Part shown: positions 30,578 through 41,321 of the stretch, piece after piece
Numbering within the stretch: the first letter of the stretch is position 1
How the letters are laid out: each line of letters starts with the position of its first letter
From: Palaemon carinicauda
Lineage: Eukaryota > Arthropoda > Malacostraca > Decapoda > Palaemonidae
DNA: 64,000 bases
NCBI RefSeq assembly: GCF_036898095.1
Contig: NC_090728.1
Location: 84,402,219-84,466,218 of the forward strand
Reading direction: 5' to 3'
Notes under the pieces: model-generated
The model's database searches: none
The model's input: only the letters and a program-made list of their open reading frames with translations
Told to the model about the DNA's origin: nothing
Program-made: the position numbers and the translations under genes

Positions 30578-32329
30578 TTATTCCTGTTCAATGGGGGGAG
30601 TTGCTAGGGCAGAGAGGAGGGATTGAACTGTATTAGAGTGAGTCTTGGCAAGGGTACAGACTTTCAGTACTAGCTGCAGTATTAAGGGGATCAGCATTTC
30701 AACTGGCAAGGACTCTGCTTGGGAAATGATGGAGGAGATTGAAGGGGAAAGGGAAGGAATCTGACCAGGGGTGGGAGCAGGGTCGGTGACTGGGATAGGA
30801 GCAGTGGTAGGAGTTTGGGCAGTGGTTGTGGTAGGAGCCACTGGATCAGTGACCACCGGAGGACGAGGAGGAGGTCTGGAACGTGGAGCCCGTTGAGGCT
30901 TTGATAGTTGCAGCAGTACTGTTGTTGGAGAGGTAGGTGGATCGATCTGTTGAGCTGGTAGTCTTTTCAGGAGGTCTGGACACCTGTTCCAGGCATGATG
31001 AGGTCCAGCACAGTTGGGGCAGTTGGCATGGGTCTCCAACCCTCCTTGGTGCGCATCTATGCAGGTTTTAGTTGGGTGACGGCGGCTGCAGACACCACAG
31101 ACCGTAGGAGCCCTGCAGTCCTGCTTATGATGTCCAAAACATTGACAGTTCAAGTAACGCAATGGGTCGCTTTTGAAGTCCTTTACGGGGAATTCTCCCC
31201 ACAGTCAAAGGTCCAATGATTTGGAAATTGGGCCAAACAAGGTGACAGTCACTTCCTTGGTGGGTTGTTTGTGGTGGTCCAGTCTCCTTTTAGCTTTGGA
31301 GACATTGCTGCAGTCAGTAATGAAAGACAGTGGCATGTTTGTTGGGTAGTGGTAGACAACTGCCTTTCTTAATTTCTTCTCTGGGTCCAGAAAGACCAGG
31401 GAGGATTCCCGCTGAAGAAGCCTGACACTGTTCTGGTCCTTTGGGGAGATTATTAAGTCCCCCTTGAGGTTGGTTCTGGCTGTCAGCTTGATGCCAGGGT
31501 TAGCAGTTGCTATGACAACTACTGCTGCATATGAAGGTGCACCTTCCACAGCTGCCAATTTAAACTTTGGTAGCTGCTTTGGGTCAGTGACAGCTGGCAG
31601 AGGATCTGCAGCCCGCTCACTGGCGGCTGTTCTATTTGGGACTGGAGCAGGGTTGATGGTAACAGTCATTAGGGTGGATGAGGCTTCCTTTAGGAGTTGA
31701 GACAAGCATGGGGGTGCAGTTGCAATCATCCAGGTGCAGAGCTGTTGAAGTGTCTTTTGAAGAATCAAGGTCCATGGCTGATATGCTGGCCATATGTTCT
31801 GAAGTTGAGGTCAGTGGAGTGGCAGCTGGTGCAGAGATGTGGGTTGTCTTGATTGTAAGTGTTGTCATTGGAGGTTTGTTGGCAAGCCAAAAAGCATTAA
31901 TACACGGTGGACAATCACAATCATGTCAATGATGTTGATCTGGCCTGGGTAGTTGATTGCAGTATTTGACAAGACCATGTATAAACTGGTGTCAATTGAG
32001 AACTTTCCTGTAAGGTCCTTCAGTGTCTTGAGGTGGAATGTCTTGGTTCCTTGGCCGGTCTTTCCTTTCCATGAAAAAGGGAATGCATGCCTTAGTAAGT
32101 GATTTGCAGTCCCGGCAATGACAGTCCTTGGGTGGTGGGCCATTAATGGGTCTTCTGTAGGCACAAAACCCACATGGTTCATAAGTTCTTCTCTGAAGCC
32201 GACATAGTACCTGCATTTTATGCATCTGCAGTTACTAGTGGAGGAGCTAAATAGGTTCTTGCAGTGCTTAATCCCATCTGGGTACAATGACTTTGCAAAG
32301 TTTGTAAGCTGTTGAATACTTGTAGTCAT
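30578..32329 (-). pseudogene. Gag-like ORF1 protein, type B (first copy)
   Basis: Starts at ATG 32329 (MTTSIQQL). CxCxxC motifs recur: CRCIKC, CHCRDC, CDCPPC and CNCTPC-like, the last broken by an extra C near 31706. The middle block (GDLIISPKD, FLDPEKKLRKAV, YPTNMPLSF) and the CFGHHKQDC, CGVCSRRH and CPNCAGPHHAWN zinc knuckles follow, then a Pro/Thr-rich tail. A TGA at 31205 replaces a codon just before WGEFPVKDF, and another break lies near 31865. The frameshift and the TGA are also in the second copy, so decay began before duplication. No ORF2 lies between the stop and the 3' stem-loop. Confidence 0.78.
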
Positions 32330-32539
32330 TGTATTTCCGAAAGCCTGGTCAAAGACCAGCGGATTCTGGTTCACAGCCGAAAATTTCAGCCAGTTCCAAT
32401 CGGAATTACAGCCAAAATTTACAGCAGAAAACTGGGAGGGGATATGGGAGTCCCAGTGCCGGGTAAGCTGGTTCTTGATCGGAGAGAGTGATCCTCTCAG
32501 TCTGGGAACTGAGCTGAGACTGATGCTTCCTGTTATTGT

Positions 32540-32845
32540 TTGTCTATATTGCCCAGGCCTTGTGCCTGGACAGGGGCTCTATGACCACTGGTTTTAGCCC
32601 CAAAATCCTTGTTATGTGTGTTTGTGTAGATTTCCTTACCTTGTGTAAGACATGGGCTCTTGCCGTTGGGCAGCCCGTAAGTCCTCGTTATGTGTGTGTG
32701 TGTAGATTGCCTTACCTTGTGTAAGACATGGGCTCTTGCCGTTGGGCACCCCATAAAATCCTTGTTGCTTGCTTGCTTGCTTGCTTGTTAGATTGCCCAG
32801 CCTTTATTGCTGGACACGGGCTCTTGTGTTGGCAGCTCGTCAGTG
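32540..32845 (-). repeat. Array of four stem-loop 3' ends, head to tail
   Basis: Four terminal motifs lie in tandem upstream of the type B leader, at about 32548-32580, 32624-32680, 32700-32758 and 32793-32845. Each has AAGAGCCC(A/G)TG or a close variant, a hairpin such as TGTCTTACACAAGGTAAG, and GCAATCTA. They are separated by short simple repeats: (CACA)n, and (AAGC)n at 32766-32788. Confidence 0.85.
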
Positions 32846-33273
32846 GGGATTAGATAAGGTAAGGGATATTTATTTAAGGATCAGTACACAGGTTTTGGAG
32901 GGTAGTTTAAATTACATAGTTTCTAGTCTGTGGACAGCAACCCCGAACAGTCTGTTAGTTCCCAGACAACAGCCTAGAGTTTGATCTCTAGATGGGGCCC
33001 TTTGGCAATATTCCACGCTCCCAAGAGTTTTCAGGCTGCTCTGCCCCTAGAGCTTGTCCTGAGAGGGAGGTCCTGCAAGGCAGAGACCTAGTCAATCTTT
33101 CTCATATAGTTCAACCCGTATGTGCTGTCGGGAGGCAGTCTGTCTGGATGCTACCGTTTATAGCATCTTGTATTGGCAAAAAGTAAGGGGCTTGCTGTTA
33201 AGGCCACATCTCTCTCACCAACTAGGGTTCAGGCCCCCTTGGAACCACGAGCGGAAATAGTTGACAAAGGTTC
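32846..33273. other. Right part of duplication B, no recognised gene
   Basis: Present in both copies (second at 54780-55208). No domain or structured repeat is recognised. Confidence 0.5.
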
Positions 33274-33960
33274 TGTTCCTGACATCATTTTCACCCTTGA
33301 GGATCCTGTTTTTTTGCATGTCCTTGTGTTTCATATTAGTGTTGGAAAGATCAAGCACGTCGGCCCACACATAGGGGGTGTGGTAATTCTTTCCACACTT
33401 TATTTTAGTCACCCCCGTTATTCCATTTTTAATTTTTTGTTTGTTATTTTCTGGAGTTTACGCATCTCGTTTTTCTTTTGTTTCCTTTGTAACCTTCATT
33501 ATTATACCCTTAAATATTCATTGCTGCTAACATGTCGATCATTCCCCTGTAATGCTTTACCTTTCATCACCTCTTTCCTCTGTAGATGATTTTATCTCAT
33601 TTCCTGAGCTCACAGTACATTACTTGACGATGCGACCGACGTCGACAATTTTAAAAAACAGCACTTGGTTGCGTTCTGTTCCAAATGCTCTTGAAGTTTT
33701 GTATGTTTAACCACAATTAGTTTCTATTTAAGTAACTCTTTAATTTACGTAACTCATTGATCTTAGCTTATTGCTATTTACATCTCAGTACCTATTTATA
33801 AGTCTGTTTAGCTAGGATATTTTTCTGTGTTATTGAACATCACTAAACGCCACTTAATTTTTTTGTATGTTTATTAATTTTTATAAGCCAGACAGTAGGA
33901 TTTCTTTATAATTACTTTCCCCTGGAGTTTCAAGGATGATCCTTTTATTTATAAAAAGCA
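33274..33960. other. Single-copy AT-rich stretch
   Basis: Starts at the break of duplication B. No recognisable gene or element. Confidence 0.5.
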
Positions 33961-34086
33961 CCCTTCACCAAACCACGTACTCATGGAAATTTGAAGAAGT
34001 ACCCTTCAGCAAACCATGTACTCATGGAAATTTGAAGAAGAAGTACCCTTCAGCAAACCCCATACTCATGGAAATTTGAAGAAGAC
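33961..34086 (+). repeat. Three-copy tandem repeat, 41-44 bp unit
   Basis: Units begin at 33961, 34002 and 34046, with CCCTTCAGCAAACC, TACTCATGGAAATTTGAAGA and a variable GAA spacer. Confidence 0.9.
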
Positions 34087-35715
34087 TCGACCGGCTCGAA
34101 CCAGCTCAGCGGCGGGAGGTAGAAGCGTGCAAGCGGCCCACTTAAAAACCAGGAAGCGTGGAAGGCGGACGTAGGCATAGCCTCTTCATCTGAGACGCCG
34201 TTTTAACATAGGCATCGGTTCAACTACCTGTTGGTCAACCATTTACTAACCAACAGTATGCCTTACTTTGTGCCATTATTTAGAAGATAAACTTACGAAG
34301 ACAAAACATGTCAGTGCAGAACTGAAGATGCACCATGTTCTTAACAGTTTACAAGATGCCTCCACTACGTCTACAATCAACCCTCAAGAGCGTGAGTAAC
34401 TAATTAACGGTGCTCAACCTTGGCCAAGGAACTGTACCCCCTTTTTTTTTCTAGCCTTTATTTGACGATGTGCACATTTAGCTAGGAAGTCATGTTCAAA
34501 CTGTCTGGTTTAATCATTCGTGGCGTGTCTATTATCATAAGTTGTGTTCCCGTTCCCCTCTATCAAGTTTGAAATTTTATTGCCCGAGAGGAATGTGTTC
34601 AAAGTAGTGAGTAGAACTTTTGGTATTATTTCAGTCATCATTTTTACTTTCATTGGTTGATTAGTCATTTGATTATTGATTTACGATTTAATTGATTTGA
34701 CCATTTTCTTGGCATTTTTTCATTTTTCATATGCCATGCGGTCTTTATTCAAATTTCAATTAGGTAGTTTTGCTGTTTTTTCCTGTGTCAGGTTAAAATT
34801 CCTGTTGTACTTTATGGAAATAAACGCCATTTTTAGGTTAAAATTATAAACTGTTTTTAACTTGATCTTTACATTTTGAAATGACTAAATGAGTTATCAC
34901 ATAAGGTGAGATATGACTTAAGGGTAAGTTTATATTTACGTCAATCTAAAGCTATCGGTGTCAATCCTTTATTGTAATGTTTTACGGTATTACCGGTGGT
35001 CCTTAGGACGTTTTGACTTTTACAGTACTGCTTCCCCTAACTCTTTGTGAAACTGTTGTTAACGTAACTGATTCAGTCCAACCACACTTGATTAGGATTT
35101 ACTATTCTGCGCCCTGGAGTAGCTTCTGAACTTCAAGGTGATATCGGTGCCGACAGTCCCGGTATAGAATAATCTTTGGACTTGAACGTGTGTAGGGAAA
35201 GCAAACCGTCTTCATTGCGGTTCTCTAGTTGGTCAAGTGTGAGAGTGTTGGCGCTCCATCATTCAGGCTCTGGTCTGGAAATCAGAAACGGGGAGGCCCA
35301 CAAGATTGAAATGATAACAATTAGCGGGTTAAAGGATAAAAGCTATGAAGTTTTTTTCATCGCAAATTATGATTTTTGAAATTAATCCATTAAAGCCAAC
35401 AAAAATTAAAATATTTCCCTGGTTTTTTTTTTTTTTCATTTTGCTATCATCCTGACAAGGAAAATCATGCACTTGAAAATGTTTGCCTCTAAATACAATC
35501 GTTTTCTTCTACATTTTCTGTTTATCCAAGCTCAGCTTACAGCTTGTTACGAGACAGCCTGTTCACTGCTACTTATGGTACTGTATATCTATTGCTATCA
35601 GATATTTTGTGACGAATCACTGATAATGTTGATAAAGTCACATAGGTAATGGGTAAAGAGCTTCAGAAGTGTGACAAACAAATATAGAGCATTTATGATG
35701 GATGATGTTATGGAA
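34087..35715. other. No recognised gene; possible small exon
   Basis: A short ATG frame at 34330-34389 ends at a good 5' splice-site match (GAGC|GTGAGT near 34390). Nothing else supports it. The rest is AT-rich with no recognised domain. Confidence 0.3.
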
Positions 35716-35903
35716 GCTTCGATAGGCGGCCAAGCCTGCTGCCTTTGGTACAATGGGGAATTTATATTTAGTTTAGAATGATGTAGTATACGTAGTTTGA
35801 TTTTAGGGTGCTTCGATAGGCGGCTAAGCCTGCCGCCTTTGGTACATTGGCGAATTTATATTCAGTTTAGAATGATGTAGTATACATAGTTTGATTATAG
35901 GGT
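35716..35903 (+). repeat. 94-bp tandem duplication
   Basis: Two copies (35716-35809, 35810-35903) beginning GCTTCGATAGGCGGC and ending TTGATT(T/A)TAGGGT, with several substitutions. Confidence 0.9.
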
Positions 35904-36077
35904 ATCTAGTACTTTAGGCTGTTGTGTGAACCGGGAATTTGTGTGGTAGAGAGGGCGTGTGTCCTTCGCGTTTTTTACACAGTTTGAGCGGTTCAACAAT
36001 TGAGTGTTTCTGAATATACATGTTGAGTTTTTGTCTCTAATTTGCTCTCGACTTTACAGAAGTCGCGTTGAAAAAGT

Positions 36078-36126
36078 AGTAATATTTATTCACAGCAATC
36101 CACTATTGCTATGAATAAATATTACT
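36078..36126. repeat. 22-bp inverted repeat with 5-nt loop
   Basis: AGTAATATTTATTCACAGCA(AT) pairs with (AT)TGCTATGAATAAATATTACT with one mismatch, around the loop CCACT. Function unknown. It could be a tiny foldback relic or a transcript hairpin. Confidence 0.75.
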
Positions 36127-36204
36127 TAGTACAAACTAAGTATGGTTATTCATTTTTTTCAGTTTATCAGGCTTTAGTACCACCTATCATAGCTATCCTA
36201 AGCT

Positions 36205-36967
36205 ATGCCACCAAAGCGTGTTCGGTTAAGCAGGAGCGAGTACAAAAAGAGAAGATTTAAGAGAAAGATAGACTTTATTGTGAAGACTAAGAGGAGTGAG
36301 GACCAGTTGAGCGAATGTGAAGATAATGAGGAAGAGTTCGAAGAGGAGTCTAAGGATAAGGACTTATTGGACGATTCTAAGACTGGGTCTAATAGGGAAG
36401 AGAAAGAAACTAGTGATCATGAGACTGAGGAGGATGTAGAAGAAACCAAATGTGAAGGAAGTGCAAAGAATGAAGTTGAGTATATTCAGAGAAGCGACTT
36501 TGGTTTGGTTCCGTTTGACCATTTGACGTTGGACATTCGTGACACTCTTATAGCTATTGGAGCTGAAAAATTCCAAAATTCAAAAGGGCCTTTTGTTTCT
36601 GGGAGAAAGGGTAGAAAAATGACCGAAGCATGGTTCTATAAAAAACTTGCAGATGGCAAAGGTGAGGCCATTAAAAGAACCTGGCTGCTCTACTCGCCAT
36701 ACAAAAAGGCAGCATATTGATTTTGCTGCATTCTATTTTCACACAGTCCACAGAATTCAAAGTCCAAATTTGAATTACCAGAAGTGGAAGGATTGTTTGC
36801 AAATAACTATACATGAGGGTATAACCTGGCACAGAAAAGCCTTCCTTGCATGGAGAGAAACCGAGGAACACCTTAGGAAGGAGAAAGATATTGATGAGGA
36901 ATTGGCCTGGCAATTGAGTACTGTTATGGTTGAATGTTCCTCTACTGCTGATGGAATTTTGTTTTGA
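36205..36967 (+). pseudogene. ZMYM/hAT-like protein, N-terminal fragment, broken
   Basis: ATG 36205 opens a 171-codon frame with a basic start (MPPKRVRLSRSEYKKRRFKR), a Glu/Asp-rich linker and the TTF zinc-finger approach (EAIKRTWLLYSPYKKAAY). A TGA at 36718-36720 sits where relatives carry the first Cys of the YCFCC motif; FCC and then LF follow. Another frame continues with NLNYQKWKDCLQITIHEG, like the conserved WxxLxxxIxxHE block of this family, and ends at 36967. The D, D and E catalytic regions and the C-terminal dimerisation domain are absent. It is a decayed transposase or ZMYM-like gene fragment, clearly different from 515-2860. Confidence 0.68.
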
Positions 36968-38074
36968 AATCAATTTATTTTCTTTTACTTCAAAGTCAGC
37001 ATTGCTGTTGATGTGTATTTATGAAGCAAAAATTAAAAGCTGTTTACTTTATAATTTTTAAGTCACTCAATATAAAATACTTTATCACCAGTATAATTAA
37101 TCTGTTATTATATATTTCAATATCCTATAACTAGGCCTTACAGCATAGTTAAGTTTCTATGTACATGGCCATGAGCAGCAAAGTGATTTCAAAGGGGGTT
37201 GGGGCTGATTTTAGGGTTGGGATTCGGGGGGGGGGGGGGCGTCACTAGGAACTTTGCCCTGGGGCAGCAGTTCGGTATGTGAGGGCCCTGAGCACGTCCT
37301 TAAGAATTCTCAGGTATGAGGAACGGTACACTATTGTTAGATAGTACCGACTAAGTGCATGTGGTTTAAGACTGATAAAAATTGCATGTAGCAATGTTGT
37401 GAAGTAAAATTCAACTGCATGAGTGTAGAAATGTGCACTAGTCGAGTGAAGGAACATAAATGCATGATCTAAATATTAAATAAGACTTTCAGTGTAAACA
37501 CATCACCATTGATATGCCCAGCCTACAAAACATTGATGCCACATCGTAACTCTTACACATCAACTGGGTGAGATTATGCAAATGTATAGACAGGTGGCCA
37601 TTGTTACAAAAATGGCTGTCATCTCTAAATGCTCAAGTTATCACATTTACTTACAAATTTACTTGATGAACACAACATGGTATGCACAACTGGGAATGTT
37701 ATGAACGAACATCTATGCGTATAAACTACTACAATGACAAATATTTCTGGCAGCCGCTGCCATACTGCAAAATGGCTGACATATATTGCTCCTACTATCA
37801 TGAAAATATTTGTATTGTTATTTCCACTCGAAAAAATGTATAGACACAGTCTTCCAAGATTGATATGTTAAAAGATGGACATACTGCATGCCATATGTAA
37901 AGTCGGGCAGACATTTTGAAAAGAGAGAGAGAAAAAAAAAAGATTGCCACAATATCTAATTATACAGCCGGAATTACTATCAAACCTTATTTCTTCATGT
38001 TGACCTAAGAAACTTTCCCAATTGGTTTCAGACTGGCCCCAACTACTAACCTACTAAGTTCATATAAGTGGCAC
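36968..38074. other. No recognised gene; G homopolymer
   Basis: AT-rich, with a G run at about 37227-37240. The sequence after it (GCGTCACTAGGAAC) could be a decayed terminal repeat of the ZMYM-like element, but I found no partner. Confidence 0.4.
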
Positions 38075-38082
38075 AGTGAAAA

Positions 38083-39508
38083 CAGTGTTGCCATTAACAT
38101 TTTTCAGTTCCCGCTAGCCAGAACCCTAAAAATCGCTAGATTTGGGCTTGGACCCGCTAGATTTACAGAATATCCTACAGAGCTTAAATAAATCAACACA
38201 GCTGTGTGTGTAAAATTGTATATTGTTCATACATCTGTATCTATATGTATCTATAAAAGCACACACATATATAATGCACATTGAGTATTGCCCTTTGATG
38301 TTAAAAAAGATGAGAATAAATTTTATATGGAACTAGATACCTTACAGTATGTACAGACAGATAAATGCAATGTTTACCTTTATCATTAAATATGGCTCCT
38401 CCTGCCCCTTACCCTCTTCGTGAACTACTACAGCTGCTTGCGATGTTCCCTCAGTGGAAGTGATGTATGTCTATTTCGTTCCAATCATATTCAAAACATC
38501 TGGTGGCACATAATAATTAAAGCAGGTTTAGCCCCGAACGGATCCCAAGAATAGCACTTGTCCTTTTCGTTTGCATTCTATTTCTTATCTGTTTTTTCAC
38601 AAGATTCATCTAGCTAAAAATTCTTTCAACCTCTGTAGTTGAATGAGGATACAAAACTTTCTTTAAGATAGTACTACACTTCGATCTCTCAATCGATGTA
38701 ATTGATGGCATTTTGCTATCAGTGAGGCATGCCTTGCATACATCGTTCAAGTGATCGCAAGTTGACACAGAAGTATGCTCTGCTTTAAACAATGCCATAC
38801 GTCCTTCTGGAATCTGAACTTCTCTTGATTTTCTTAAAGGCTGGAATAGTATTGTAAACTGTCTTGCACTGGATGAAGCGGCATTTGCCCTGTTTTTTTC
38901 CGTGAGCTTTCAAGTCACATAACTTAAGACACAAGAACGCACTGACAAAATTTACAATCAGGCACACTTTCACCACATTTCTTTTTTTTTTTTTTTAGTT
39001 AACCAATGTTTCAAATATTCATCTCGAATCCACTCCTTTCGAATTTTCTTTGTAGATCGAGTCTTTGGCATTTCGAATTTAGATTCAATACACCTGTAGC
39101 ACATAGTAGCCGATATAGTCAACTTTAACCTACAGACATGTTTGCGTGGGTCCGATTAAGTTACACTAAAAAATAAAACTTGGTCAACATTGGTTGGCGG
39201 GGATAAAACAAACTTCAGTAGGAATCATGAGTGATACCTGTATGGTATGATAGTAGGTAACTTTGTAGCAACTGGTACTTGGAAATACAAACATCAAGTT
39301 TCGAAAGTTCTACTGCAATTCTATTTTTGTGAATTGGATAGGAATAACAATTAATGGGAACATGTTTTAGGAATAAAATCCAGGAAACCGCTAAAATTTT
39401 TCATACAAAGCTAAAATTTCCCGCTAGCCGCTTAACTCATTTTCTTCCCGCTAGATTGAAGCAAAAAGATCCAGATCTAGCGGGAAAACCGGTAAAATAG
39501 CAACACTG
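38083..39508 (-). mobile_element. Deleted hAT element with perfect 8-bp target duplication
   Basis: The 1426-bp element starts CAGTGTTGCCATTAAC and ends GGTAAAATAGCAACACTG. The reverse complement of its end starts CAGTGTTGCTATT, giving hAT-like terminal repeats that continue imperfectly through CCCGCTAG motifs at both ends. AGTGAAAA lies directly on each side (38075-38082, 39509-39516), the 8-bp duplication typical of hAT. It holds only pieces of transposase on the minus strand, so it is an internally deleted, non-autonomous copy. Confidence 0.93.
38590..39070 (-). pseudogene. hAT transposase remnants
   Basis: The minus strand begins MPKTRSTKKIRKEW near 39068. A zinc-finger-like segment broken by stops follows (DCKFCQC ... 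DLKAHGKKQGK across frames), then jumps to the C-terminal dimerisation motif VLYPHSTTEVERIFS near 38612. The catalytic core is missing between these parts. Confidence 0.72.
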
Positions 39509-40040
39509 AGTGAAAACCTTATTTAACGCACATAGCCACATTATATCTTAAATTAAATAATAACGTCGCACTCTATAGATATAGTTACATCAGAGGTACA
39601 CAAGGTTAGACAATATTGTCCAATGTTATACCCTGGAAAATTTTTATATCATGATAGTAACAACTTCATGATGTTTTCAAACTATCCCTTCCTTTGACTT
39701 GTGATAAATATAAAGAACAATAATTATTATGTAAATAATTCTAAAAATGATGAACATTTCAGCGATATCGTGATCACAATTTCTTTATTATTATATTAAT
39801 CATGAGATAATTCTAAGAAATTATTTCAATAAAGCCTTTGTATCATTTACAACACATAAATAATTTCTAAATAAAAAAGAATAATAAACGTTTCAATGCT
39901 TACGGATGCAATTCCTCATAAATACCGAATAATACTTACCTGGTTTCAATACCTAATTATGTGAAAGTAACTTTAAAATAGATTTTATGAGAGAACTGAA
40001 TATCCTGTATATAATTCATCAAAGTAACATTTCATATCTA

Positions 40041-40515
40041 GAGATTTTTGGCACAGTGTAAAATCCGGACGTCGGATGCCGTCCGGGAGAATAGAAAATC
40101 GCTTGTATCACCGGGAAAGACTCGAAAATACACCTCTTTTTTTGTGACTGGTAATGTTCACTGATACTTTCTGTTATTTTCTGAATAAATGTTCGAAAAA
40201 TATTGGTCTATTTTCATGTTATTGAGAATAATCTCAATCGGACGTCAACATTACACTAACTGGGTAAAATAGCGGGCAGTTAGATAGTGTAATGTTGACG
40301 TCCGATTGAGATTATTCTCAATAAGATGAAAATAAACCAATATTTTTCGAACATTTATTCAGAAAATAACAGAAAGTATCAGTGAACATTACCAGTCACA
40401 AAAAAGAGGTGTATTTTCGCGTCTTTCCCGGTGATACAAGCGATTTTCTATTCTCCTGGACGGCATCCGACGTCAGACGTCCGACGTCCGGGTTTTACAC
40501 TGTGCCGAGATTTTT
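40041..40515. mobile_element. Foldback (long-TIR) MITE with 9-bp target duplication
   Basis: Bases 40050-40506 form an almost complete palindrome with arms of about 210 bp, starting GGCACAGTGTAAAA and ending TTTTACACTGTGCC, around a spacer of about 25 bp. GAGATTTTT flanks both sides (40041-40049, 40507-40515). The left arm has the uninterrupted site at 27444-27452, and the third copy near 60740 is also uninterrupted. Long terminal repeats and a 9-bp duplication suggest a Mutator-like origin, but there is no transposase, so the family is inferred. Confidence 0.9.
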
Positions 40516-41321
40516 TTTGTAAAGAAGATATGGAAATACAGGCCTAGAAACTATAACATTCTAATGATTCATATTTCTTAGAGGTGGACAATAGATTTTT
40601 TAGCGGAATGTAGGCTATGTATGATGACGACCTAGCCCCATAACTCCTTATTTGCAAACCTATCACAAACCTCTATAGAATAAAATATCAAGAAAAAAAT
40701 GTGTTAAAAGGGTCAATGCAACTAGTTTTTCTGTTAAGAGAGACCATACGGCAGTTTTAAGAAAACTTTGGAGGAGCTTACAGGAACAGAATTGTGTATA
40801 AAAAAGAAAACGTTTAAAGAAAAATCCCAACTTTACGTACTTTGAATTTACTTGTCAATTAACCTATAACCTAAATTACACCAGATTAAAATACAAGATG
40901 ATGGCTTTCAAAAGTGAAATAGTGAACGTTCATATGACAAAGCACATTTAAGTATGAAATGCTTATAAATATAGGTTTACACATTAAGTTTATTAATTTG
41001 AACACTCAGTTTGACAGAGATCAATTCCTAATTCACTGATATAGTGAATAAGTACATTCACTTCAGCTAAATGAATACTATATTCTTCATCACACAAAAT
41101 TCACTAATATGATAATTTAGTATAATGATTAATGAAATAGACTTCTATGATGCACTTGGCTAATATTACTTGGCATTTCTTGATGTATGGGCAGTTTCGT
41201 TTTAGACTCGGTGCCGACAACAACTCCTCGCCTGGACTATAGACACATCGCCTACATTCAACACTTGGATAACCTCTCAGGGGTGACATTTTCACTGCAA
41301 TCTCCATAGAGTTTCGCCACA

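Larger units (their letters stand above)
27848..33273. repeat. Direct duplication B, first copy
   Basis: Collinear with 49783-55208 in the same orientation over about 5.4 kb, with few substitutions, small indels and different (GA)n lengths. It contains an RTE fragment with inverted 5' part, gag-like elements C and B, and an array of stem-loop ends. Similarity stops at GGTTCTGT (33273 / 55208). Confidence 0.92.

Noticed and set aside
35190..35290. tRNA-derived SINE (GTTCTCTAGTTGGTCAAGTG resembles an A box)
   Set aside because: No convincing B box or cloverleaf could be formed by eye.
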